Assembly: GCF_900109295.1 (NCBI RefSeq)
Contig: NZ_FOIZ01000001.1
Coordinates: forward strand, 868,001-932,000
Direction of reading: 5' to 3'
Length of the DNA: 64,000 nucleotides
Source: Cognatiyoonia koreensis
GTDB taxonomy: Bacteria > Pseudomonadota > Alphaproteobacteria > Rhodobacterales > Rhodobacteraceae
The notes under the pieces are model-generated. The model worked only from the letters and a program-made list of their open reading frames with translations, ran no database searches and was not told where the DNA came from. The first letter of the stretch is position 1. Each line of letters begins with the position of its first letter. Made by a program: the position numbers and the translations under genes. This document shows, piece by piece, positions 8,136 through 16,203 of the stretch.

Positions 8136-9104
8136 ATGGCGTTGGAAGATGCGAAAGGCCAGATCGATCTGGCGTTTACCCGCGAAGGGCGGCGTGGGTT
8201 GGCCTATGAAAATGCCTTTGGCGGGGCGGTGTCCTTTCTGCGACGGAATTATTCCAAAGAGATTGCCGGTGCCGATCTGGTGGTAACGGGCATCCCGTTT
8301 GATCAGGCGGTGACCCATCGGCCCGGCACCCGGTTCGGGCCTCGCGCGATCCGAGAGGCATCCTGTCTGCAGCCTTATGATCCGCCTTATGGCTGGGACG
8401 GGTTTGACCCCCTGTCTGACTTCGAGATCGTGGATTACGGCGACATGGCCTTTGATTACGCCAATGTGCGTGGCGTGCCCGATCTGGTTCAGGCGCATAT
8501 CGGGGGCATTCTTGCCAAAGGTCCGGGCACTGTGACGCTGGGTGGCGATCATTTCATCACGTTGCCGATCCTGCGCGCCTATGCCGAGAAATTTGGCCCC
8601 GTGGCGGTCGTGCAGTTCGATGCGCATTCCGATCTTTGGGCGGATGACGATATGAGCCGGATTGACCATGGTACGTTCATGTACAAGGCCGTGAAATCCG
8701 GTCTGGTCGATGTCGCGCGGTCCGTGCAGATCGGCATCAGGACCGAGTGCGATGACTACCTTGGCATGCGCTATATCGATGCGCGTACGTGCCACGAAAA
8801 GGGGGCCGCCTGGGTTGCTGCAGAGGTGAAGGCACAGGTCGCAGATGCGCCGACCTATGTCACCTTTGATATCGACGCGCTTGATCCGGCGTTTGCGCCG
8901 GGCACCGGCACACCGGTCTGGGGCGGTCTGGCGTCATGGCAGGCCGCGGCCATTCTGCGCGATATGGCTGGCATCAACGTTGTCGGTGGAGACGTGGTCG
9001 AGGTGTCGCCTCCTTATGATACCACCGGTGCGACGGCGATTGCGGGCGCACATGTGGCAATGGAGCTGTGCTGCCTTGCCCTTTGGCAGAAGAGGGGGAG
9101 CTGA
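8136..9104 (+). CDS. speB: Agmatinase-type ureohydrolase
   Basis: Hydrolyses agmatine (or a close guanidino compound) to an amine and urea. 322 residues, arginase/agmatinase fold. Binuclear manganese motifs: G-G-D-H-F-I-T-L-P, Q-F-D-A-H-S-D-L, T-F-D-I-D-A-L-D-P-A-F-A-P-G-T-G-T-P and E-V-S-P-P-Y-D. All metal-binding His and Asp positions are present. The start at ATG 8136 follows the repeat element. It overlaps the next ureohydrolase by one base (the final A of TGA is the A of ATG), so the two are translationally coupled. Agmatinase is the best family call; the true substrate is unproven. Confidence 0.88.
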   Translation: MALEDAKGQIDLAFTREGRRGLAYENAFGGAVSFLRRNYSKEIAGADLVVTGIPFDQAVTHRPGTRFGPRAIREASCLQPYDPPYGWDGFDPLSDFEIVDYGDMAFDYANVRGVPDLVQAHIGGILAKGPGTVTLGGDHFITLPILRAYAEKFGPVAVVQFDAHSDLWADDDMSRIDHGTFMYKAVKSGLVDVARSVQIGIRTECDDYLGMRYIDARTCHEKGAAWVAAEVKAQVADAPTYVTFDIDALDPAFAPGTGTPVWGGLASWQAAAILRDMAGINVVGGDVVEVSPPYDTTGATAIAGAHVAMELCCLALWQKRGS

Positions 9105-10045
9105 TGCCCAACCAGCCGATTTCAGGGAACGAACTGGCCCGCTTTTCGGGGCCGCAGACATTTATGCGCCTGCCGTCTGCGGTGAATGCTGCCGGACTGG
9201 ATGTCGGGTTTATCGGCGTGCCGATGGATATCGGCACATCATGGCGCTCTGGCACGCGGATGGGGCCAAAGCAGTTGCGCGAGCAATCGGCGATGATCCG
9301 GCCCTACAATATCCAGACAGGGGCTGCGCCGTTTGACGGGTTGCAGATGGCCGACCTTGGGGATGTACCGATCAACACGTTCTCCCTTGCGAAAAGTATT
9401 CGCATTATTACAGATACTTACGATGAATTTCTAAAATATGATGTGATCCCGGCCACGCTGGGTGGGGACCACACGCTGACGCTGCCAATCCTGCGCAGCA
9501 TTGCGCGCAAGCACGGACCCGTCGCGCTGGTTCATGTCGATGCCCATGCGGATGTCAACGACGAGATGTTTGGCGAGCGTGAAACACATGGCACCGTCTT
9601 TCGCCGCGCCTATGAAGAAAAGCTAATCCAGCCTGACAAGGTGTTTCAGATCGGATTGCGTGGCACGGGGTATACCGCCGATGATTTCACCGAGGCGGCG
9701 GGATGGGGGTTCACGCAGCATCTGGCCCCTGACCTTTGGCACAAGTCGCTGTCGCCCCTGGCCGCCGAGATCAAGGCGCAGATCGGCAACACCCCGACTT
9801 ATATCACCTACGACATCGACAGTCTTGATCCGTCCTTTGCGCCTGGCACCGGCACACCGGAGATTGGCGGGCTGACGACGATGCAGGCGATGGAGTTGAT
9901 CCGGGGCCTGCGCGGATTGCAGATTGTCGGTCTTGATCTGGTTGAAGTTTCGCCACCCTACGATACATCAGGCAATACAGCCTTGGTGGGTGCAAACATC
10001 ATGTTTGAAATGCTCTCGATCCTGCCGGGCGTGCCATACCGTTAG
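9104..10045 (+). CDS. Second ureohydrolase (guanidinobutyrase / guanidinopropionase-like)
   Basis: 313-residue enzyme of the same family as its upstream neighbour but clearly diverged. Mn motifs: G-G-D-H-T-L-T-L-P, H-V-D-A-H-A-D-V-N-D, D-I-D-S-L-D-P-S-F-A-P-G-T-G-T-P-E and E-V-S-P-P-Y-D. The loop N-D-E-M-F-G-E-R-E-T-H-G-T-V-F-R-R-A resembles guanidinobutyrases and guanidinopropionases (GbuA/GpuA) of Pseudomonas more than agmatinases, so a guanidino-acid substrate is likely. Starts inside the stop codon of the first gene. A 60-base A/T-rich stretch at 9390-9450 (K-S-I-R-I-I-T-D-T-Y region) uses codons unlike the rest. Confidence 0.85.
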   Translation: MPNQPISGNELARFSGPQTFMRLPSAVNAAGLDVGFIGVPMDIGTSWRSGTRMGPKQLREQSAMIRPYNIQTGAAPFDGLQMADLGDVPINTFSLAKSIRIITDTYDEFLKYDVIPATLGGDHTLTLPILRSIARKHGPVALVHVDAHADVNDEMFGERETHGTVFRRAYEEKLIQPDKVFQIGLRGTGYTADDFTEAAGWGFTQHLAPDLWHKSLSPLAAEIKAQIGNTPTYITYDIDSLDPSFAPGTGTPEIGGLTTMQAMELIRGLRGLQIVGLDLVEVSPPYDTSGNTALVGANIMFEMLSILPGVPYR

Positions 10046-10054
10046 GAGTGTCTC

Positions 10055-10507
10055 ATGCGCTGGATCGCGATTGCCATTGTTGTTTCTGTGCTGGGCGGCA
10101 TGGCTTATGTCCGGCTGGCGCCGGCCGATCACGCCGCGCTGAACCAACCCTCATACCCCAAGCCGGTTGGCGATTACCCATCCGCTGGCGGGTTCCATGC
10201 TGTGCGCCGGATGACGGCGTCCGAGGCGGATATGCTGAAGGCTGTCGATACGATCGCTCTTGGGACCGCACGCACAAAGCGCGTGGCCGGCAGCGTCGAA
10301 GACGGCATTCTAACTTATGAAACGCGCAGCCGGATCATGGGATTTCCAGATTACACGACAGTCTGGGTCGACAGCGGCATTGATGGTGATGGTCCACACC
10401 TGAACATCAAAGGACGCTTGCGGTTTGGGTCTGCCGATCTGGGTGTTAACAAGGCGCGTGTCGAAAGCTGGCTGGGCGCGCTTGGCCCCTTGATTGTTGA
10501 AGCTTGA
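10055..10507 (+). CDS. DUF1499 family protein, membrane-anchored
   Basis: 150 residues. One N-terminal hydrophobic segment (about residues 3-19, I-A-I-A-I-V-V-S-V-L-G-G-M-A) anchors it or acts as an uncleaved signal. The remainder matches the DUF1499 pattern: D-Y-P-S near 43, then the E-T-R-S-R-I-M-G-F-P-D-Y-T-T-V-W-V core and the R-L-R-F-G-x-x-D-L-G-V-N-x-x-R-V C-terminal motif. Function of the family is unknown. It begins 9 bases after the ureohydrolase and ends 18 bases before prfA, so it could be read with either. Confidence 0.82.
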   Translation: MRWIAIAIVVSVLGGMAYVRLAPADHAALNQPSYPKPVGDYPSAGGFHAVRRMTASEADMLKAVDTIALGTARTKRVAGSVEDGILTYETRSRIMGFPDYTTVWVDSGIDGDGPHLNIKGRLRFGSADLGVNKARVESWLGALGPLIVEA

Positions 10508-10525
10508 TACGCCAAGGCATACGCC

Positions 10526-11581
10526 ATGATTGCTTCTGACAAGATTGAACAGTTGATAGACCGCTTCCAGTTTCTGGAAGCCAAGATGTCGGGCGACATC
10601 GACGGTGGCGACATCGCGGCATTGGCCAAGGAATACAGCGATCTGAAGCCCGTTGTTGACACGGTGCAGAGCTACAAGTCGTTGCTGGCGGAGATCAGCG
10701 ACACCGAAGCGATGCTACGCGATCCCGAGATGCGCGCCTTGGCAGAGGCCGAGTTGCCGGACCTGCGCAGCCGCCTTGAGACCGCCGAGGAAGAGGTGCA
10801 ACTGGCGCTGCTTCCCAAGGACGCTGCCGATGCGCGCCCGGCCTTGCTGGAAATACGCCCCGGCACCGGCGGAGACGAGGCAGCGCTGTTCGCAGGTGAT
10901 CTGCTGCGCATGTATCAGCGCTATGCCGAGGCCCATGGCTGGAAGTTCGAGATACTTGAACAATCCCTGACCGAGCTTGGGGGAATCAAGGAAGTCGTTG
11001 CGCGGGTCGCAGGTGACGGGGTCTTTGCGAAACTGAAATATGAATCGGGCGTGCACCGCGTCCAGCGTGTCCCCGAGACCGAAAGCGGCGGGCGAATCCA
11101 CACCTCTGCTGCGACCGTGGCTGTGATGCCAGAGGCGCAGGACGTCGAGATTGATATCAATCCGAATGATCTGCGCATTGATACGATGCGCGCCAGCGGA
11201 TCGGGTGGGCAGCACGTCAACACGACCGATTCTGCCGTGCGCATCCTGCATATTCCGACAGGTCTGATTGTCGTCAGCTCCGAGAAATCACAACACCGCA
11301 ACCGCGAGATCGCGATGCAGGTGCTGAAGACCCGCCTGTTCGATATGGAACGACAGAAGGCGGATGATGAACGCTCTGCCGATCGCAAGGCGCAGGTGGG
11401 GTCGGGGGACCGGTCCGAACGCATCCGCACCTACAATTTCCCGCAAGGCCGCATGACGGATCACCGGATCAATCTGACACTTTATTCGCTTGGGCAGATC
11501 ATGCAGGGCGATCTGGATGAGGTCATCAACGCCTTGCAATCCGATGCACAGGCAACGTTGCTGGCCGAGATGGGCGCGTGA
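10526..11581 (+). CDS. prfA: Peptide chain release factor 1
   Basis: Terminates translation at UAA and UAG. 351 residues. The catalytic G-G-Q motif is at residues 227-229 in [16 protein letters not shown], and the RF1-type stretch [20 protein letters not shown] lies before it. No frameshift site, as expected for RF1. It overlaps prmC by 4 bases, so the release factor and the enzyme that methylates its GGQ glutamine are co-translated, an order conserved across bacteria. Confidence 0.97.
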   Translation: MIASDKIEQLIDRFQFLEAKMSGDIDGGDIAALAKEYSDLKPVVDTVQSYKSLLAEISDTEAMLRDPEMRALAEAELPDLRSRLETAEEEVQLALLPKDAADARPALLEIRPGTGGDEAALFAGDLLRMYQRYAEAHGWKFEILEQSLTELGGIKEVVARVAGDGVFAKLKYESGVHRVQRVPETESGGRIHTSAATVAVMPEAQDVEIDINPNDLRIDTMRASGSGGQHVNTTDSAVRILHIPTGLIVVSSEKSQHRNREIAMQVLKTRLFDMERQKADDERSADRKAQVGSGDRSERIRTYNFPQGRMTDHRINLTLYSLGQIMQGDLDEVINALQSDAQATLLAEMGA

Positions 11582-12420
11582 CATTCCAGCAGGCGCTGGC
11601 CCATGGCACCGCTGTGCTGGCCAAGGCCGGGATTGCAAACGCGCATGGCGACGCGCGCAAATTGCTGTGCCACGCGGCCGGCGTCGCGTCTGACCGCTTG
11701 ACGCTTTTGCTGCGTGATCCGGTGGGCGCGGTCGCCGAGGCAAGTTTTTCGGAACTGATCGCGGCGCGTGTGGCGCATGTGCCTGTCTCGCATTTGGTCG
11801 GCGGGCGACAGTTTTTCGGCAGGTGGTTTGAAGTGACCTGCGATGTGCTGGACCCACGTCCCGAAACAGAAACACTGGTTGCAGGTGCCTTGGCTGAACC
11901 TATTGCGCGCGTTCTCGACCTTGGCGTCGGGAGCGGTGCGATCCTGTTGTCGCTTCTGGCTGAATGGCAGACCGCGCGTGGGGTCGGTGTGGATGTGTCG
12001 GATGCAGCGATTGCCGTTGCCGCGCGGAACGCCTCTGGGCTTGATATTACACCACGAGCCGTCTTGCAGGCCGGGAACTGGTATGATGGCCTTGACGAAG
12101 AGTTCGACCTTATCGTGTCGAACCCGCCCTACATTGCCGCAGACGAGATGGACGATCTGCAACCAGAAGTGCGCGACCACGAACCCCGCATCGCGCTGAC
12201 GGACGAAGCCGACGGGCTGACGCACTATCGGCATATCATTGCAAACCATGATCCCCACCTCATGCCGGGTGGTCGCCTGATGGTCGAAATCGGACCGACT
12301 CAAGCTGCGGCGGTGAAAGAGATGATGGGAATCGCAGGTCTGACTGAAATCACCGTGATTCCCGATCTGGATGGCCGTGACCGTGTCGTTTGGGGCAGAA
12401 AGCCGCGCAAAACGGCCTGA
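11578..12420 (+). CDS. prmC: Release factor glutamine N5-methyltransferase
   Basis: Methylates the GGQ glutamine of RF1 and RF2 using S-adenosylmethionine. 280 residues. SAM motif [15 protein letters not shown] (residues about 115-129) and catalytic V-S-N-P-P-Y-I-A. The start is GTG 11578, inside the last codons of prfA (GTGA overlap). N-terminal helical domain with [10 protein letters not shown], the RF-binding segment. Full length for the family. Confidence 0.95.
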   Translation: MTFQQALAHGTAVLAKAGIANAHGDARKLLCHAAGVASDRLTLLLRDPVGAVAEASFSELIAARVAHVPVSHLVGGRQFFGRWFEVTCDVLDPRPETETLVAGALAEPIARVLDLGVGSGAILLSLLAEWQTARGVGVDVSDAAIAVAARNASGLDITPRAVLQAGNWYDGLDEEFDLIVSNPPYIAADEMDDLQPEVRDHEPRIALTDEADGLTHYRHIIANHDPHLMPGGRLMVEIGPTQAAAVKEMMGIAGLTEITVIPDLDGRDRVVWGRKPRKTA

Positions 12421-12612
12421 AATGGGTGTATTTTCCGTATTTGTACTTGCCCTGCGCATCCAACCATGCTTTTTCGTCTGTATCGGAGGATGAGCAGTTG
12501 CTCTCGCTGATAAGTCGCCAGAAACGCTTGATCGCCCAAAACTGCTGCCGCGTGCATCGCGATCATCAAAGCGCAACCAAAGCCGTAGGGCTTGACGAAA
12601 GCACAGTCATTT

Positions 12613-13131
12613 ATGAGATCTTCGAAATCAAGGTCGCGGAATAAAAACCGCAATAATCGCCCCTCGGGCGGCAATATCATCAACCGCGTCTTCGACAGTT
12701 CAGGACCGGACGGAAAGGTGCGCGGCACGCCGCAGCAGATTATCGACAAGTATAACCAGCTTCACCGTGACGCCGTCCTTTCGGGCGACCGGGTGGATGC
12801 CGAAAACTTTGCCCAGCACGCCGAACACTATACCCGTTTGCTGGCCGAAGCGCAGCGCGAGGTTGATGCCAAGCGTGAAGAGCAGGAAGAACAGAACCGC
12901 CAGCGCCAGGCCGAACGTGACCGCGAGCGTGCCGAGCGTCTCAAAGCGCAGGAAGCCGCAGCAAACGACCCATCCGGCATGGATCAGCCATCCGCTGATA
13001 TCGGCGAGTCAACTGATGACAGTGGGCTGGTTGAAACCCCGGAAGAAGCACCAAAGCCCAAGCGCAAGCCACGGGCGCGCAAGCCGAAATCCGATCCTGT
13101 CGAAGACACGCCACCCGAGGCAGCGGAATAG
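12613..13131 (+). CDS. DUF4167 domain protein
   Basis: 172 residues. The N-terminal 80 residues match DUF4167: a basic start M-R-S-S-K-S-R-S-R-N-K-N-R-N-N-R, then N-x-x-N-R-V-F-D-S-S-G-P-D-G-K-V-R-G-T and the helix Y-N-Q-L-H-R-D-A-V-L-S-G-D-R-V-D-A-E-N-F-A-Q-H-A-E-H-Y. The middle is a highly charged predicted coiled coil (E-E-Q-E-E-Q-N-R-Q-R-Q-A-E-R-D-R-E-R), and the tail is lysine/proline-rich. This suggests a nucleic-acid-associated protein, though the family has no firm role. Follows prmC after 192 bases with nothing I can identify between. The stop is 1 base from the end of the convergent rsmA. Confidence 0.85.
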   Translation: MRSSKSRSRNKNRNNRPSGGNIINRVFDSSGPDGKVRGTPQQIIDKYNQLHRDAVLSGDRVDAENFAQHAEHYTRLLAEAQREVDAKREEQEEQNRQRQAERDRERAERLKAQEAAANDPSGMDQPSADIGESTDDSGLVETPEEAPKPKRKPRARKPKSDPVEDTPPEAAE

Positions 13132-13132
13132 C

Positions 13133-13975
13133 CTAACCCGCGTCCAGCTGCCGTGCGAGGGCGCAGAACGCTTCGAGGCTGACCTGTTCGGCGCGTTCAG
13201 TCGGTTTGATGCCTGCCGCTTTCAGATGCGTTTCGATATCCGGACTGACAGCTTTGAGGGCCGACCGCAGCATTTTGCGCCGCTGATTGAATGCCGCCGC
13301 GACCGTGCGGTTCAGGGTCTCTGCATTTGCCGGGAACCGCGGGGCGGGCAAAGCTTTCAGATGAACGACGGCGCTTGACACCTTCGGGGCGGGCGTAAAA
13401 GCCTCTGGCGGCAAATCCAACACGATCTGCGGATCCGCGCGCCACTGCGACAGCAGTGCAAGCCGCCCGTAAGCCTTTGATCCCGGTTGTGCCACGATGC
13501 GCTGCGCCACCTCGCGCTGAAACATCAGGGTCAGGCTGTCCCAGAATGGCGGCCAGTCCGGCGGGGTCAACCAGCGGACCAGCAGTTCCGTTCCGACATT
13601 GTAAGGCAGGTTGGCCGCAACCTTGATCGGCGGTGTCAGATGCGCAAGCGGGTCGACGTCAAGCGCATCCGCGTTGATGACCTCCAGCCGGCCCGGATAG
13701 CGATCACTGATCTCGGCCAGCGCCGCCATGCAACGCGAATCCTTCTCGATCGCCAGCACACGGCGCGCGCCTTCGGCCAAAAGCCCCCGGGTCAGACCGC
13801 CGGGACCGGGCCCGATTTCAAGAATATCGGCCGCGGACAAATCGCCCGCCAGACGCGCGATTTTCGCAGTCAGGTTCAAATCCAGCAAAAAATTCTGGCC
13901 CAGCGATTTCTTCGCCGCGATTCCGTGTGTCTCGATCACGGTGCGCAAAGGGGGCAGGTCGTCGATCTGGCTCAT
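13133..13975 (-). CDS. rsmA: 16S rRNA dimethyladenosine transferase RsmA (KsgA)
   Basis: Dimethylates A1518 and A1519 near the 3' end of 16S rRNA during small-subunit maturation. 280 residues. It opens with the family pattern [14 protein letters not shown] motif [15 protein letters not shown]; catalytic [16 protein letters not shown] near the C-terminus. Last gene of the lptF-lptG-lptD-surA-pdxA-rsmA run, as in many proteobacteria. Separated from pdxA by the repeat element at 13978-14026. Confidence 0.97.
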   Translation of the reverse strand: MSQIDDLPPLRTVIETHGIAAKKSLGQNFLLDLNLTAKIARLAGDLSAADILEIGPGPGGLTRGLLAEGARRVLAIEKDSRCMAALAEISDRYPGRLEVINADALDVDPLAHLTPPIKVAANLPYNVGTELLVRWLTPPDWPPFWDSLTLMFQREVAQRIVAQPGSKAYGRLALLSQWRADPQIVLDLPPEAFTPAPKVSSAVVHLKALPAPRFPANAETLNRTVAAAFNQRRKMLRSALKAVSPDIETHLKAAGIKPTERAEQVSLEAFCALARQLDAG

Positions 13976-13977
13976 GC

Positions 13978-14026
13978 TGGCATCATCTTGCTGGAAATAC
14001 TCCCCCGCCGGAGGCGTCCATCCGGC
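13978..14026 (-). repeat. Intergenic hairpin repeat, copy 2
   Basis: Read on the minus strand: GCCGGATGGACGCCTCCGGC (14026-14007, hairpin arms GCCGGA and TCCGGC), then GGGGGAGTATTTCCAGCAAG. It shares the GCCGGATG...CCTCCGGCGG core and an A/T-rich follow-on with copy 1 at 8071-8130. In both cases it starts within 6 bases of an upstream stop codon and ends just before the next start codon of the same strand. The purine run GGGGGAG may also supply translation signals for rsmA. Confidence 0.6.
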
Positions 14027-14983
14027 TTATCCATGACGGGCCTCTGCCATCTTGTGGGCCATCCGCAAAGCAGCGATCATCGACGTTGCATCGGCAATGC
14101 CTTTGCCCGCAATATCGAAAGCCGTGCCATGATCGGGGGACGTGCGGACAAAGGGCAGCCCCAGCGTGACATTTACGCCGCCCGCGAAATCGAGCGTCTT
14201 GATCGGGATTAGCGCCTGATCGTGATACATGCAGACCGCGACGTCATACTGCGCGCGCGCCCCCGCATGAAACATCGTATCCGCCGACAGGGGGCCGCTG
14301 ATGTGCAGTCCTTGCGCGCGTAATGCATCCAGCGTCGGCGCGATCATCTCGATTTCTTCCATGCCCATCTTGCCGTCCTCGCCCGCATGCGGGTTCAGGC
14401 CGGCCACGGCGATGCGGGGGGCAGCAATCCCGAAATCCCGGCGCATGGCTGCGTGGGTGACAAGGATCGTGTCCGTCAGCGTGGCGGCGGTCAGCTGTGC
14501 TGGCACCGCTGACAAAGGGATGTGGATCGTCGCGGGCACCACCCGCAAGGTGTCGCAGGCCAGCATCATCACGACAGGCACATCACCGGCGAGCGCGGCA
14601 AGATATTCAGTATGACCGGGATAGGCGAAATCAGCCCCGTCGATCAGCGCCGCCTTGTGGATCGGTGCGGTGCAAAGCGCGCAACATTCGCCTGCTTTGA
14701 CCAGTTCGACACCGTGCGCGATGGCGTCGATAACCCCGCGCGCATGCATCGGATTTGGTACGCCCGGAATGCGCGGCGCACCAAGGTCCCGCGCGATCAC
14801 CTGAAAGTGCCGCACCGGATCACCGTCGCCTGCGTGTTTCCATGGCGTTCCGGCGGGCAGGTGTGTTGGATCGCCGATCCAGACGACGGGACATTCATCG
14901 CGCACCGCTTCCCACGCGGTGACAGCGATTTCTGGTCCGATGCCTGCCGGTTCGCCGCAACTGATCGCGACGGGTTTAACCAT
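14027..14983 (-). CDS. pdxA: 4-hydroxythreonine-4-phosphate dehydrogenase PdxA
   Basis: NAD-dependent enzyme of pyridoxal 5'-phosphate synthesis (DXP-dependent route). 318 residues. It opens with the family pattern V-A-I-S-C-G-E-P-A-G-I-G-P-E-I; metal ligand His motifs are G-H-T-E-Y-L-A, G-L-N-P-H-A-G-E-D-G and M-Y-H-D-Q-A-L-I-P-I-K; C-terminal end G-T-A-F-D-I-A-G-K-G. The start ATG 14983 overlaps the surA stop by 8 bases. The open frame extends upstream inside surA; that part is not PdxA. Confidence 0.96.
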   Translation of the reverse strand: MVKPVAISCGEPAGIGPEIAVTAWEAVRDECPVVWIGDPTHLPAGTPWKHAGDGDPVRHFQVIARDLGAPRIPGVPNPMHARGVIDAIAHGVELVKAGECCALCTAPIHKAALIDGADFAYPGHTEYLAALAGDVPVVMMLACDTLRVVPATIHIPLSAVPAQLTAATLTDTILVTHAAMRRDFGIAAPRIAVAGLNPHAGEDGKMGMEEIEMIAPTLDALRAQGLHISGPLSADTMFHAGARAQYDVAVCMYHDQALIPIKTLDFAGGVNVTLGLPFVRTSPDHGTAFDIAGKGIADATSMIAALRMAHKMAEARHG

Positions 14984-16181
14984 TCGTGATGGTGGCAGAG
15001 GCGCGCAAGTCTTCAAGAAGGGCCGCCGCGAAACCAGCAAGCCGCTGACTGCGCAACTGGTTGCGCACCGCTTCGCGGTCAACTGCACCACCTTCACCGA
15101 ACTGGCGCGAACACAGCATCAGGAAAACCCGTGTGTCGCCCGCGGCCCGCGTCAGGTTATAGGACACTTCGCCTGCATCAAGACGCGCCAGTTCCATGGC
15201 CACATCCTGTGGAATTTCAGCGACGGGCAGGGACGCGCGTTCCAGGACTTCCTGCGGCAAGCCGCGTGCTTCGCCGTAAAGGTCGTCGCATGTGTCCACA
15301 CGGGCGGCCAGCTGCTGGGCTGCGGTGACGCCGCCATCAGACCCGGCGGGCAGATAGAAGGCCGCATATTCGATTGCTGTCGGGGCTGGTGGTGCCTGCG
15401 GTACCTCACGCACGGCCCGCATCTGGAACAGCGCGACACCGTTCGGAATCTGGATCGGAGCGGTCACCTGACCGGGTGCAAGATCAAGAATGATCGAGCG
15501 CAGTTGCGGCGGGTAATTGCTGATCGGCAACCAGTCAAGCCGACCGCCACGCGCTTTGCTGGGCAGGGCCGATACCTGACGCGCCTGCGCCTCGAACGCG
15601 GCGGTGCTGGTCAGTTGCGAAATCTGCTGGGCCCGTGCCAGCGCCTGTGCGGCGCGTGGTGGCGGGGCCGGGATGATGATTTCAGACAGCAGGACTTCGA
15701 TACCGGAGCCGTCATTGCTGCCCGCGCGGCCAAGTGCGGCATCGACTTCGGCATCGCTGATTTGTGCCTGATTGCCATAGCGGCTGCGGATATAGTCCCG
15801 CCATGTCACGCCGATGCGCACAAAATCGGCCAGCGTTTTCTGATCGACCCCGTTCTGGGCAAGCAGGGTGTTGAACTGATCCAGCGACAGGTTCGCGCGA
15901 CCGGCAAAGGCTTCAAGTTCTGCCTGCAACGCTTCGTCCGTCAGACGCAGACCGCGCTGGTCGATGGCCTGTTGCTTCAGCCGGTCTTCGATCAGTTGTT
16001 CGCGCGCCAGTGCGTTCGGATCGCCCGGCGTGCGGAACAATTCCAGCAATCGCGCCCGTTGCTGCAGCTCGTAGACGGTGATGACATCGTCATTCACCTG
16101 AACCGCGGGCGAGAACTGCCCCTGTGCCACGGCGGCCCCGGCTGTCAGCATCAGGGCGGTCAGGAATTGGATCAGGCGCAT
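14976..16181 (-). CDS. surA: SurA-type periplasmic peptidyl-prolyl isomerase / chaperone
   Basis: Escorts unfolded outer-membrane proteins, including LptD, across the periplasm. 401 residues. Signal peptide M-R-L-I-Q-F-L-T-A-L-M-L-T-A-G-A-A-V-A. The N-terminal SurA domain (V-N-D-D-V-I-T-V-Y-E-L-Q-Q-R) is followed by one degenerate parvulin region (about 165-270, with A-R-G-G-R-L-D-W-L-P-I-S-N-Y-P-P). E. coli SurA has two parvulin domains; one is usual in this order. Lies 22 bases behind lptD, its main client, in the same operon. Confidence 0.9.
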   Translation of the reverse strand: MRLIQFLTALMLTAGAAVAQGQFSPAVQVNDDVITVYELQQRARLLELFRTPGDPNALAREQLIEDRLKQQAIDQRGLRLTDEALQAELEAFAGRANLSLDQFNTLLAQNGVDQKTLADFVRIGVTWRDYIRSRYGNQAQISDAEVDAALGRAGSNDGSGIEVLLSEIIIPAPPPRAAQALARAQQISQLTSTAAFEAQARQVSALPSKARGGRLDWLPISNYPPQLRSIILDLAPGQVTAPIQIPNGVALFQMRAVREVPQAPPAPTAIEYAAFYLPAGSDGGVTAAQQLAARVDTCDDLYGEARGLPQEVLERASLPVAEIPQDVAMELARLDAGEVSYNLTRAAGDTRVFLMLCSRQFGEGGAVDREAVRNQLRSQRLAGFAAALLEDLRASATITNG

Positions 16182-16203
16182 GGGTCGTCCTTCGTTGCTC
16201 TAC

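Noticed and set aside
12390-12644. 84-codon plus-strand frame after prmC
   Set aside because: Overlaps the ends of prmC and DUF4167 in another frame, with no ribosome site and no protein-like pattern.
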